From Cellulosimicrobium funkei (lineage in GTDB: Bacteria > Actinomycetota > Actinomycetes > Actinomycetales > Cellulomonadaceae): a stretch of 64,000 nucleotides of DNA. The DNA lies in NCBI RefSeq assembly GCF_001019615.1, contig NZ_JNBQ01000013.1, positions 19,080 through 83,079 on the forward strand, read 5' to 3'. Shown here one piece after another: positions 31,196-40,036 of the stretch. The notes beneath the pieces are model-generated. The model was not told where the DNA came from. It was given only the letters and a program-made list of their open reading frames with translations, and did not search any database. A program made the position numbers and the translations under genes. Each line of letters starts with the position of its first letter. Positions within the stretch are counted from its first letter, which is position 1.

Positions 31196-32983
31196 CAGTC
31201 CTCCTCGATCGTGATCTGACCGGCCCCGACCTCGACCCGCAGCACGAGCAGCGGGTCGTCGCCGGACTGGACCTCGTCGTTGTCGAACGTGACCGGCTGC
31301 GTGCTGACGCCGCCGATCTCCTGCCGGTCACCGTCGACGTGCCAGCGGGCGTTCCCCGCGAGCACCTGGACCTCCGCGCGCACCGGGACGCCGTCGGGCA
31401 CGACGACGGTCGCGTCCCCGGCGCCGAGCTGGACCGGGACCTCGACGGGAGAGGTGCCGGACGCGTCGGACAGGTCGAGCCCGGAGAGGTCGATCGTCGG
31501 GTCGCCGAACGTCACGCCGAACCCCTCCTCGGCCACGTCCGGGTCGGTCACGCGGTGCGTGCCGTCCGTGACGGTCCGTACCGAGTCGTCCAGGAAGAAC
31601 GTGAACGGGGCCGACCGCCATGCGGACGCCGGGAGGGCGACGACCAGCAGGAGCACCGCCAGCCACCCGAGGCCGCCGCTCGTGCGCCCACGCAGGCCGC
31701 TCACGACGATCGCGAGGCCCGCGAGGATCCCGGACAGCCCCGCCCAGGTGAGGAACACGGGCCAGGGCAGCTCGCCCTGGCGCTCGACGACGAGGAGGAA
31801 CGCGCCGAGCAGGAGGCTCAGGCCGACGACCACGCCCGTCGTGGTCGCCCCGGGACCCCGCGGTCGCGGGGGCTTCGACGGCTGGGGGGCGCGCGGAGGC
31901 CTCGGGGGCTGCTGCGCGGACGGGTTCCGCGGTCCCTGGTGCGCCCGCTGCGGAACGGTGGGGGTCGCGCCGAGCGGTGCGCCCGGGGCGTACGGGGGAA
32001 GGGGCGCGGTGACGCCCGGCGCGGTCGAGGCGTACGGGCTCGCCTCGGCGGACCAGGTCACCCGGTCCTGGGGCCCCGACGGCGCGGTACCCGACGGCGT
32101 CCCGGGGGAGCCCCACGGGGCGTCGGTCGGCGTGGGGCCGCCACCGGCAGCGCCGGGACCGTGGCCCGGTGCGCCCGGACCGTAGCCAGGTCCACCGTGA
32201 CCGTAGCCAGGTCCGGCGGGACCGGCGCCCGGTCCGCCGGGGCCGTACCCGGTGGTCCCGGGACCACCGGCGCCGGGAGCGCCCGGGCCGCCCGGCCACG
32301 GGGGAGCCTGCGGCGGTGTGCCCTGAGGTCCCCCGGGGGCCGCGCTGCGTGAGCGCGGAGACCACGACGACCGCCACGGTGACGAACGCCGCGACCCAGA
32401 ACAGGCCGGTCAGCCACCCCAGGTGGAGCGCGTCCCACCACGACCACCAGCCGCCGCCCCAGGAGAACCCGACGACGACGAACGCGGCCGCGCCGAGCAG
32501 CGCGACGTCCACGTTGCCGCGGAACGCCTCCTGGAGGTGGATGCGACCGTCGCGGCGCTCCGGGAGCAGCGCCCACGCGGCGCCGTACAGGACGAGCCCG
32601 GCGCCCGAGAGGAAGAACGTCACGAACAGGAGCCCGCGCACGATGAGCGGGTCGATCCCGAACCGCTCGGCGACGCCGGACGCGACACCACCGATCCACC
32701 GGTCGTCCCCGCGGTAGATGCCCACGCGTCGGACGGCGTCGAAGAAGCCGTCGGTGCCGTTCGGGCGGGTCGCGCCGGGGCCCTGCTGCGGACCCTGCGG
32801 GGGGCCCTGCGGCGGACTCTGGCCGGGGTCGGTCGGGCCGGCGGGGCCGCCCCACGCGGGGCGGGGACCGCTCGCCCCGGGAGGGACGGTGCCCGGCTGT
32901 GCGCCGGACGTGTCGGCGGCGCCGCCGGAAGGCCCGGGCGGGGTGCCGGGTCCGGGAAGGTCGGGAGTGCTCATGACCACCAT
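31195..32983 (-). CDS. PspC / LiaF-like (toast-rack) membrane protein, apparently frameshifted
   Basis: The 5' part (from 32983 to about 32340) encodes a Pro/Gly-rich start, a PspC domain (RRVGIYRGDDRWIGGVASGV) and four membrane helices. It then loses sense: the same frame becomes Arg-rich. The frame that continues sensibly is shifted by one base: a Gly/Pro/Tyr-rich linker, three to four helices (GVVVGLSLLLGAFLLV, LGWLAVLLLVVALPAS) and a C-terminal beta-helical toast-rack/LiaF-like domain (VPVQLGAGDATVVVPDGVPV) ending at 31195. The join falls at a C5G5 tract (32330-32339), where one extra base would explain the break. ATG at 32983 (GAGG upstream) or 32974 are both possible starts. Related proteins act in cell-envelope stress sensing. 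Confidence 0.7.
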
Positions 32984-33110
32984 GCTGGCCTCGGCGCCGC
33001 GTCGCCGGTATCGGGTGCCACCCTGACCCGACCCTGAACCGGCCGCCGCGCGACCCTGGTTTCCCCGTCCGGGGACGCTCCGGGCGCCCGGGACGTGTGA
33101 CGATCGGGGG

Positions 33111-34544
33111 GTGACGACTCCTGCCCGTCCCGGCCCGCGGCCCGGCGCACCGACCGGTGCCGGGTCCGGTTCCCGACCGCGCGACCTGCCGCTGCGCCGC
33201 CCCGAGCGCGGCCGGTGGGTGGCCGGCGTGTGCGCGGGGCTCGCGGCGCACCTGGGCGTGAGCGTCGGGGTCGTGCGCCTCGTGATGGCGTTCCTCGGGC
33301 TCGCGGGCGGCGCCGGCGTCGCGCTCTACGTGTTCTGGTGGCTCACGGTGCCGTCCGGCGACCCGGCCGCGGCGCGCGACGAGCAGCGCCCGGCGTCGTT
33401 GTCGCGCCTCGCGCCGCGGCTCCAGGGCAGCGTGCGCCGGCTCCCCGTGCGCGACGTCGCGATCGGCGTGGTGCTGCTGGGCGGCGCCGCGCTGCTCGTG
33501 GCGCTGCGGACCGGCGTCGACGTCGAGGTCTCCTGGGTCATCCCCGTCCTCATCGCGCTCGCGGGCGCGGCGCTCGCGTGGAGCCAGCTCGACGCCGTCG
33601 AGCGCGGCCGGCTCCTCACCCGGGCCGGCGGCCGCACGCCGGCGGGCGTCCTGCGCATCGCGGGCGGGGTGGTGCTGGTGCTCGTGGGCATCGTCCTCCT
33701 CGTGGGGCAGGACGCGCGGCCCACGCAGATCGTGCGCGCGGCCGTCGCGGCGGTCGCGGTGCTCGCCGGCGTCGCGATCGTGCTCGCCCCGTGGTGGCTC
33801 AAGCTCGTGCGGGAGCTCGGGAACGAGCGCGCCGCGCGCGCCCGCGAGGCCGAGCGCGCCGACATCGCCGCGCACCTGCACGACTCGGTGCTCCAGACGC
33901 TCGCGCTCATCCGGGCGCGGTCGTCGGACGCCGACACCGTCGCGCGCCTGGCGCGCGCCCAGGAACGCGAGCTGCGCGAGTGGCTCTACGACGACCGACC
34001 CTCGCCCGGGACGTCGCTCGCCGCCGAGCTGCGGGGGCTCGTCGCGGAGGTCGAGGACGGGCGCGTGGGCCGGCGTGCGGAGCCCATCGGGGCGCCCGTC
34101 GGGTCGACCGGCGGCGGGGTGACCGGCGAGGCCGACCCCGGTCCGGTCGTCGTGGACGTCGTCGTGGTGGGGGACTGCACGCCCACCCAGGAGACCGCGG
34201 CGCTGCTTCAGGCGACGCGCGAGGCGCTCGTCAACGCCGTCGCGCACGGCGGGCCGCCCTACTCGGTCTACCTGGAGGTCAGCGACGCCGCCGTCGAGGT
34301 GTTCGTGCGCGACCGCGGGGACGGCTTCGACATGGAGGACGTCGCGCCCGACCGGTTCGGCGTGCGGGAGTCGATCCTCGGCCGGGTCCAGCGGCGCGGC
34401 GGCAAGGCCGAGATCATCAGCAGGCCGGGGTGGGGCACGGAGGTACGGTTGCGCGTGCCACGGGCCGTGACGGGAGAGCCCGAGCCCGCCCGCCCGCCGT
34501 CGGGCACCCCGTCGAGCGCCCCGTCGAACCAGGAGGACCCGTGA
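33111..34544 (+). CDS. PspC-domain sensor histidine kinase
   Basis: 477 residues. An N-terminal PspC domain (LPLRRPERGRWVAGVCAGLA near 25) and four to five membrane helices (to about 235) lead into a HisKA_3 dimerisation helix with the phospho-acceptor His in DIAAHLHDSVLQTLALIRAR near 263. A HATPase domain follows, with the N box in REALVNAVAHG and the G box in VRDRGDGFD. There is no separate sensor domain, so the PspC/membrane part is presumably the sensor. It is divergent from the PspC/toast-rack operon and its stop overlaps the response regulator start (GTGA). Confidence 0.93.
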   Translation: MTTPARPGPRPGAPTGAGSGSRPRDLPLRRPERGRWVAGVCAGLAAHLGVSVGVVRLVMAFLGLAGGAGVALYVFWWLTVPSGDPAAARDEQRPASLSRLAPRLQGSVRRLPVRDVAIGVVLLGGAALLVALRTGVDVEVSWVIPVLIALAGAALAWSQLDAVERGRLLTRAGGRTPAGVLRIAGGVVLVLVGIVLLVGQDARPTQIVRAAVAAVAVLAGVAIVLAPWWLKLVRELGNERAARAREAERADIAAHLHDSVLQTLALIRARSSDADTVARLARAQERELREWLYDDRPSPGTSLAAELRGLVAEVEDGRVGRRAEPIGAPVGSTGGGVTGEADPGPVVVDVVVVGDCTPTQETAALLQATREALVNAVAHGGPPYSVYLEVSDAAVEVFVRDRGDGFDMEDVAPDRFGVRESILGRVQRRGGKAEIISRPGWGTEVRLRVPRAVTGEPEPARPPSGTPSSAPSNQEDP

Positions 34545-35239
34545 CGACCATCCCCAGCACGCCCGCCGACGGCGTCCCTGCGACCGGCCCCGTCCCGGTG
34601 GTGCTCGTCGACGACCACCACATGTTCCGGGCGGGCGTGCGCGCGAGCCTCGACCCGGCGCTCGTCGCCGTGGTGGGGGAGGCGGACGACGTCGAGTCCG
34701 CGGTCGCGCGCGTGCACGAGCTGCGGCCCCCGGTCGTGCTGCTCGACGTGCACCTGCCCGGCGGGAACGGGGGCGGCGGCGCCGAGGTCATCCAGCGCTG
34801 CGCCGACCTGCTCGGCGACGTGCGGTTCCTCGCGCTGTCGGTGTCCGACGCGGCGGAGGACGTCGTCGCGGTCATCCGCGCCGGGGCGCGCGGGTACGTG
34901 ACCAAGGCGATCTCCGGGCCGGACCTGTCGGCGGCCGTCGGGCAGGTCGCGGGCGGCGACGCGGTGTTCTCGCCGCGCCTCGCCGGGTTCGTGCTCGACG
35001 CGTTCGGCACGGGCGCGGGCGACGTCGCGGTGCGCGACGACGAGCTCGACCGGCTCTCGGCCCGCGAGCAGGAGGTCATGCGCCTCATCGCGCGCGGCTA
35101 CACCTACCGCGAGGTCGCGTCCGAGCTGTTCATCTCGATCAAGACGGTCGAGACCCACGTCTCCGCGGTCCTGCGCAAGCTCCAGCTCTCGTCCCGCCAC
35201 GAGCTCACCCGCTGGGCGGCCCAGCGCCGCCTCCTGTAG
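34541..35239 (+). CDS. NarL/LuxR-type response regulator
   Basis: 232 residues. Receiver domain with acidic pocket VVLVDDHHMFRAGV near 20, phospho-acceptor Asp in VVLLDVHLPGG near 68 and Lys in GYVTKAISG. The C-terminal LuxR helix-turn-helix is LSAREQEVMRLIARGYTYREVA... SIKTVETHVSAVLRKL. GTG at 34541 has AGGAGG upstream and overlaps the kinase stop, so it is the partner of the PspC kinase. Likely targets include the divergent PspC operon. Confidence 0.95.
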   Translation: MTTIPSTPADGVPATGPVPVVLVDDHHMFRAGVRASLDPALVAVVGEADDVESAVARVHELRPPVVLLDVHLPGGNGGGGAEVIQRCADLLGDVRFLALSVSDAAEDVVAVIRAGARGYVTKAISGPDLSAAVGQVAGGDAVFSPRLAGFVLDAFGTGAGDVAVRDDELDRLSAREQEVMRLIARGYTYREVASELFISIKTVETHVSAVLRKLQLSSRHELTRWAAQRRLL

Positions 35240-35252
35240 CCCCGAGGCGTTG

Positions 35253-35306
35253 TGGGCATGAGATGGGCCCGGTTCTCGACCGAGAACCAGGCCCATCTCA
35301 TGCCCA
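35253..35306. terminator. 26-bp hairpin between convergent genes
   Basis: Arms 35253-35278 and 35281-35306 pair over 26 positions with a single C/A mismatch (35270 with 35289) and a 2-nt loop. It separates the response regulator (plus) from the end of the cys operon (minus). Confidence 0.8.
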
Positions 35307-35309
35307 GCT

Positions 35310-36716
35310 TCAGGGGGTCGGTGGCCAGGCGGGGGAGAGGGTGACGACGTCGCCCACGACCGTGACCGCCGGGGGGCGGACGCCCGCCTCGCGGGCACGG
35401 TCGGCGATGGTCGCGAGCGTGCCGACCGTCGTCCGCTGGCGCGGGCCGTAGCCGTCCTCGACGACCGCGACGGGCGTCTGCGGCGAGCGGCCCTGTGCGA
35501 CGAGCGCGGCCGCCGTCTCCGCGAGCCGCGAGACGCCCATGAGCAGGACGACCGTGTGGTCGCTCGCGGCGGGGACCTTGCCCACGTCCTCGTGCCCGGT
35601 GAGCACGGTGAACCCGCGCGACAGGCCGCGGTGCGTCACCGGGATGCCCGCCGCGGCGGGCACGGAGACGGCGCTCGTCACGCCCGGCACGACCTCCACC
35701 GGGATGCCGTGCTCGCGGCACGCGTCGAGCTCCTCGCCGCCGCGCCCGAACACGTAGGGGTCGCCGCCCTTGAGCCGCACGACCCGCCGCCCGACGAGCG
35801 CGTGGTGCACGAGGATCCGGTTGATCTCCGCCTGCGGCACCGGGTGGTGGCCCGGCGTCTTGCCGACGTCCACGACCTCGACGTCGTCGCCGAGCTCGGC
35901 GAGCAGGCCGCGCGGCCCGAGCCGGTCGACCACGACGACGTCCGCCTCCGCGAGGAGGCGGCGTCCCCGCACGGAGATCAGCCCGGCGTCGCCGGGGCCG
36001 CCCCCGACGAGCGCGACGCTCCCGAGCGGCCGCACGAGCGGTCCGGAGACGGCGCCGGCGAGGTGGGCGTCGTCGTCGGCCGCGGGCCGTGCACGTTCCG
36101 GGCGCACGGCCCGGAGCGGGAGCTCTCCCGCCTCGAGCAGCGCGGCGACGGCGTCGCGCACCCGCTGGGCGCGGCGCGGGTCCCGGCCCGCGTTGACCGA
36201 CACCGTGACCTCTGCGGCCTGGCCGAGCGAGACGTCGCGAGCAGGGTCGCCCGCAACGTCACCCGGAACCGTGCTCGGGACGCGCGTGCGCGCCACGGCG
36301 GGCACCCACGCGGTCGCGAGGTCCGCGTCGCCCGCAGCGACGCAGAAGACCCGGTCGGACTCGGCATCGGCGGCGACCTCGGCGTCCACGTGGGGGTCGC
36401 CGGTCGCGGTGTGGACGAGCCACGCGCCGTCGAGGTCCCCCGTGAGGTAGTCGCGCCGCACCCACGACAACCGCGCGCCGCGGTCCCGGGGCGCGCCCGC
36501 GTGACCGTGGGCGCCCCCCGCGTCCTCGGTCCCGTGGACCGCGAGCAGCTCCGCGAGGTCCTCGCACACGAACGGCGCGACGACCGACACGACGGCGCCC
36601 GCGTCGAGGAGGCCGCGCGCGCGCCGCGCCGCGACGGGACCGCCGCCGACGACGACGGTCCGGCGGCCGTCGAGACGCAGGCCCAGGGGGTACGTCTCGT
36701 GCTCGGGCGCGGTCAC
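35310..36716 (-). CDS. cysG: siroheme synthase: precorrin-2 dehydrogenase fused to uroporphyrinogen-III methyltransferase
   Basis: 468 residues. N-terminal part: NAD-binding VVVGGGPVAARRARGLLDAGA near 21, then the CysG dehydrogenase/ferrochelatase domain (VTVSVNAGRDPRRAQRVRDAV). C-terminal part (from about 235): SUMT methyltransferase with VALVGGGPGDAGLISVRG, VVVDRLGP, RLKGGDPYVFGRGGEE and PVTHRGLSRGFTVLTGH. It makes siroheme, the cofactor of the sulfite reductase of the same operon. An extra His/Gly/Ala loop (about 60-80) interrupts the dehydrogenase domain. It starts 10 bp after cysN. Confidence 0.92.
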   Translation of the reverse strand: MTAPEHETYPLGLRLDGRRTVVVGGGPVAARRARGLLDAGAVVSVVAPFVCEDLAELLAVHGTEDAGGAHGHAGAPRDRGARLSWVRRDYLTGDLDGAWLVHTATGDPHVDAEVAADAESDRVFCVAAGDADLATAWVPAVARTRVPSTVPGDVAGDPARDVSLGQAAEVTVSVNAGRDPRRAQRVRDAVAALLEAGELPLRAVRPERARPAADDDAHLAGAVSGPLVRPLGSVALVGGGPGDAGLISVRGRRLLAEADVVVVDRLGPRGLLAELGDDVEVVDVGKTPGHHPVPQAEINRILVHHALVGRRVVRLKGGDPYVFGRGGEELDACREHGIPVEVVPGVTSAVSVPAAAGIPVTHRGLSRGFTVLTGHEDVGKVPAASDHTVVLLMGVSRLAETAAALVAQGRSPQTPVAVVEDGYGPRQRTTVGTLATIADRAREAGVRPPAVTVVGDVVTLSPAWPPTP

Positions 36717-36726
36717 GGGTTCCAGC

Positions 36727-38115
36727 CTAGATCGCGTACGAGCCGGGCCGGGACGCCGGACGGCGGGCGGCGGCGAGCGCGTCGCCGACCATGCCGGCAG
36801 CGAGCGTGCCGCCGTCCTGGCCGTCGACGAGCAGGAACGCGCCCGTCCGCCGGGCCACGACGTACTCCTCGGCGGCGACGGGCGACGCGAGCCGCAGCGT
36901 CACGCGGCCGATGTCGTTGAGGTCGAGCCGCTCGGCGGGCTCGAGCTCGGCGGTGTCGAGGTCGAGCCGCCCGACGACGTCGCGCACGACGGCCTGCACC
37001 GTGCGCGTCGTGTGCTTGAGCAACACGCGCGCACCGGGCAGGAGCGGGCGGTCGCTGAGCCACGCGACGGTGCCCTCGACGTCCTGCGTGACCTCGGGCG
37101 CCTCCGCCGCGGAGGCGATGAGGTCGCCGCGCGCGACGTCCACGTCGTCGGCGAGGCGGATCGTCACGGACTGCGGCGCGAACGCCTCCGTGAGCTCCTC
37201 GCCGGACGCGAGGGAGTCTGCCGTGTCGATCCCGACGACGGTCGTGCGGCGACCGGACGGCAGCACCACGACCTCGTCCCCGACCGTCACGACGCCCGAC
37301 GCCACCTGGCCGGCGTACCCGCGGTAGTCGCGGTAGCGCTCGTCGGCCGCGGCCTGCGGGCGGATGACGACCTGGACGGGGAAGCGGAACGCCTCGGTCT
37401 CCGGGTCGTCGCCGGTCGGGAGCTCCTCGAGCAGCTCGAGCAGGCTCGGGCCGTCGTACCAGGGCGTGTTCGCGCTCGCCCGGTCCACCACGTTGTCGCC
37501 CACGAGCGCGGACACGGGGATGGTGTGGACGTCGCCGACGCCGAGCGACGTCGCGGCCGCGCGGATGTCCGCCGCGAGCTCCTCGTACCGGGCCTCGCTG
37601 TAGTCGACGAGGTCGATCTTGTTGACCGCGACGACGACGTGGGGCACCCGCAGGAGGCTCGCGACCGCGAGGTGGCGGCGCGTCTGCTCGAGCAGGCCCT
37701 TGCGCGCGTCGATGAGCAGCACGACGACGTCCGCCGTCGACGCGCCCGTCACCGTGTTGCGCGTGTACTGCACGTGCCCGGGGCAGTCGGCGAGGATGAA
37801 CGACCGGCGCGCGGTCGCGAAGTACCGGTATGCCACGTCGATGGTGATGCCCTGCTCGCGCTCGGCGCGCAGGCCGTCGGTGAGCAGCGCGAGGTCGGCC
37901 GACTCGAGCCCGCGGTCGCGCGAGACGCGCTCGACCGCGTCGAGCTGGTCGGCGAGCACGGACTTCGAGTCGAAGAGCAGGCGGCCCACGAGCGTGGACT
38001 TGCCGTCGTCGACGGAACCCGCCGTCGCGAGGCGCAGCAGCGTGCCGCGGCGCGCGTCGTCGAGCGGCGGCGCCGCGTCCTCGGTGACGGTGCCGGTGCT
38101 GGTCTGGGTGCCCAT
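36727..38115 (-). CDS. cysN: sulfate adenylyltransferase, GTPase subunit
   Basis: 462 residues, a translation-factor-like GTPase that drives CysD-catalysed APS formation. P-loop SVDDGKSTLVGRLLFD near 35, switch-II DCPGHVQYTRN near 115, VAVNKIDLVD near 165 and two beta-barrel domains to the end. There is no C-terminal APS kinase (CysC) domain, in line with a pathway that reduces APS directly. ATG at 38115 overlaps the cysD stop (ATGA). Confidence 0.95.
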   Translation of the reverse strand: MGTQTSTGTVTEDAAPPLDDARRGTLLRLATAGSVDDGKSTLVGRLLFDSKSVLADQLDAVERVSRDRGLESADLALLTDGLRAEREQGITIDVAYRYFATARRSFILADCPGHVQYTRNTVTGASTADVVVLLIDARKGLLEQTRRHLAVASLLRVPHVVVAVNKIDLVDYSEARYEELAADIRAAATSLGVGDVHTIPVSALVGDNVVDRASANTPWYDGPSLLELLEELPTGDDPETEAFRFPVQVVIRPQAAADERYRDYRGYAGQVASGVVTVGDEVVVLPSGRRTTVVGIDTADSLASGEELTEAFAPQSVTIRLADDVDVARGDLIASAAEAPEVTQDVEGTVAWLSDRPLLPGARVLLKHTTRTVQAVVRDVVGRLDLDTAELEPAERLDLNDIGRVTLRLASPVAAEEYVVARRTGAFLLVDGQDGGTLAAGMVGDALAAARRPASRPGSYAI

Positions 38116-39137
38116 CAGAAGTACCCCTCCTTCTTGCGGTCCTCCATGGCGGCCTCGGAGAGGCGGTCGTCGGCGCGGGTCGCGCCGCGCTCGGTGATGC
38201 GCGTCGCCGCGACCTCCGCGATGACGTCGTCGACGCCCGTCGCGTCCGAGCGCACGGCGCCGGTGCACGACATGTCGCCGACGGTCCGGTACCGCACCGT
38301 CTCGGTGCGCAGGGACGCCGTCTCGGCGTCGGTGCGGGGCTCCGAGTACGGCCCGACGGCGAGCAGCATCCCGTCACGGTCGAACACCTCGCGCTCGTGC
38401 GCGTAGTAGAGCTCGGGAAGCTCGATCCGCTCGCGCGCGATGTAGCGCCACACGTCGAGCTCGGTCCAGTTCGAGAGCGGGAACACGCGCACGTGCTCGC
38501 CCGGGCGGTGGCGCCCGTTGTAGAGGTTCCACAGCTCCGGGCGCTGGTTGCGCGGGTCCCACTGGCCGAACTCGTCGCGCAGCGAGAACACGCGCTCCTT
38601 GGCGCGCGCCTTCTCCTCGTCGCGACGGCCGCCGCCGAACACGGCGTCGAACCGGTGGCCCGAGATCGCGTCGAGCAGCGGCTGCGTCTGGAGGGGGTTG
38701 CGCGTGCCGTCGGCGCGCTCGCGCAGGCGGCCGTCGTCGAGGTAGTCCTGCACGCTCGCGACCTCGAGCCGCAGGCCGAGGCGCTGCGCGGTCGCGTCGC
38801 GGTAGGCGAGCACCTCGGGGAAGTTGTGGCCGGTGTCCACGTGCAGCACGGGGAACGGCACCGGGCCGGGCGCGAACGCCTTGACCGCGAGGTGCAGCAT
38901 CACCACGGAGTCCTTGCCGCCGCTGAACAGCAGCACGGGCCGCTCGAACTCGGCGACGACCTCGCGGATGATGTGGATGCCCTCGCTCTCCAGAGCGTCG
39001 AGCTGCGCGAGGCGGCGCCCGCCCGGCAGCGCCGTGGCGGGGACCGGCGCAGCCTCTGCGGAGGCGCCGGCAAGAGCACCGGCGGGGGAGCCCGGTGCGT
39101 CGGTCGTCAGGTCGATGGTCGTCATGCCCGTCCTCAT
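38115..39137 (-). CDS. cysD: sulfate adenylyltransferase, catalytic subunit
   Basis: 340 residues. ATP-pyrophosphatase superfamily: PP-loop LLFSGGKDSVVMLHLAVKAF near 75, LHVDTGHNFPE, GGRRDEEKARAKERVFSLRD and FPLSNWTELDVWRYI. It makes adenosine 5'-phosphosulfate from sulfate and ATP with CysN. The N-terminal 45 residues are Ala/Pro rich. ATG at 39137 overlaps the cysH stop (ATGA) and is chosen over the ATG at 39125. The C terminus ends in KKEGYF as expected. Confidence 0.95.
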   Translation of the reverse strand: MRTGMTTIDLTTDAPGSPAGALAGASAEAAPVPATALPGGRRLAQLDALESEGIHIIREVVAEFERPVLLFSGGKDSVVMLHLAVKAFAPGPVPFPVLHVDTGHNFPEVLAYRDATAQRLGLRLEVASVQDYLDDGRLRERADGTRNPLQTQPLLDAISGHRFDAVFGGGRRDEEKARAKERVFSLRDEFGQWDPRNQRPELWNLYNGRHRPGEHVRVFPLSNWTELDVWRYIARERIELPELYYAHEREVFDRDGMLLAVGPYSEPRTDAETASLRTETVRYRTVGDMSCTGAVRSDATGVDDVIAEVAATRITERGATRADDRLSEAAMEDRKKEGYF

Positions 39138-40036
39138 ACGTGGAGTCCGCACTCTGTCTTGTCGAGCCCCGCCCAGCGGCCGGCCCTCGGGTCCTCGCCC
39201 GGCGCGACGCGCCGGGTGCACGGCTGGCAGCCGATCGACGGGTAGCCGTCGTTCAGCAGGGGGTTGAGGATCACCTGGTGCCGTGCGGCGTACGCGAGCA
39301 GGTCGTCGAACGACCAAGCCGCGAGCGGGTTGATCTTCACGAGCCCGTTCTTCTCGTCGAAGGTCACGAGCGGGGTGCTCGTCCGGGTCGGCGCCTCGTC
39401 GCGGCGCACGCCCGTGACCCACACCTCGTAGCCCGCGAGCGTGCGGTGCAGCGGCTCGACCTTGCGCATCTGGCAGCACAGCGCCGGGTCGCGAGCGAAC
39501 AGGTCCTTGCCGTGCGCCGCGTCCTGCTGGGCGACGGTGAGCTCGGGCCGGACGTCGACGACCGTCACGTCCATCTGCTGCTCGACGGCGTCGCGCGTCC
39601 CGACCGTCTCGGCGAAGTGGTAGCCCGTGTCGAGGAACAGCACGTCGACCCAGGGGATCTGCGCCGCCACGACGTGGGGGAGCACGGCGTCGGCCATGGA
39701 GCACGCGACCGCGACGGACGTCCCGAACTCGCGCGCCGCCCAGGCGATGACCTCCTCGGCCGTCGCCTCCGGGCGGGTCGCGCCCTCGACGCCGGGCGTG
39801 CCCGCGCCGTGCAGCAGCTCCGCGCCGCGCCGCGCGATCTCGCGCAGCTCGTCGAGGGACCGCTTCTCGCGGCCCTGCTCGACCTGCCGGGCGCGCTCCG
39901 CGTGGTGCGCCGCCTTCGCGCTCTCGCGCTGCTCGGCCTTCGCCCTCGCCGCGGCGCGCAGCGCGGCCAGCGGGTCGGTGGTGCCCGACCGCGGGGTGCC
40001 GGCGGTGGTGGTCGTCACGCCCTGGTCCTCGCTCAC
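39134..40036 (-). CDS. cysH: assimilatory APS reductase
   Basis: 300 residues. It reduces APS to sulfite. The pair LCCQMRK near 170 and GCQPC near 265 give the CC...CxxC set that binds a [4Fe-4S] cluster, so this is an APS rather than PAPS reductase. The catalytic Cys is in the C-terminal KTECGLH. A charged N-terminal extension of about 70 residues precedes the catalytic core. GTG at 40036 overlaps the sulfite reductase stop (GTGA). Second structural gene of the operon. Confidence 0.94.
   Translation of the reverse strand: MSEDQGVTTTTAGTPRSGTTDPLAALRAAARAKAEQRESAKAAHHAERARQVEQGREKRSLDELREIARRGAELLHGAGTPGVEGATRPEATAEEVIAWAAREFGTSVAVACSMADAVLPHVVAAQIPWVDVLFLDTGYHFAETVGTRDAVEQQMDVTVVDVRPELTVAQQDAAHGKDLFARDPALCCQMRKVEPLHRTLAGYEVWVTGVRRDEAPTRTSTPLVTFDEKNGLVKINPLAAWSFDDLLAYAARHQVILNPLLNDGYPSIGCQPCTRRVAPGEDPRAGRWAGLDKTECGLHV

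Noticed and set aside
31328..32330. The Arg-rich continuation of the PspC frame as a genuine C-terminal domain
   Set aside because: The overlapping frame in this stretch encodes a Gly/Pro linker, membrane helices and a toast-rack domain with normal codon use; the Arg-rich one does not look like a protein.
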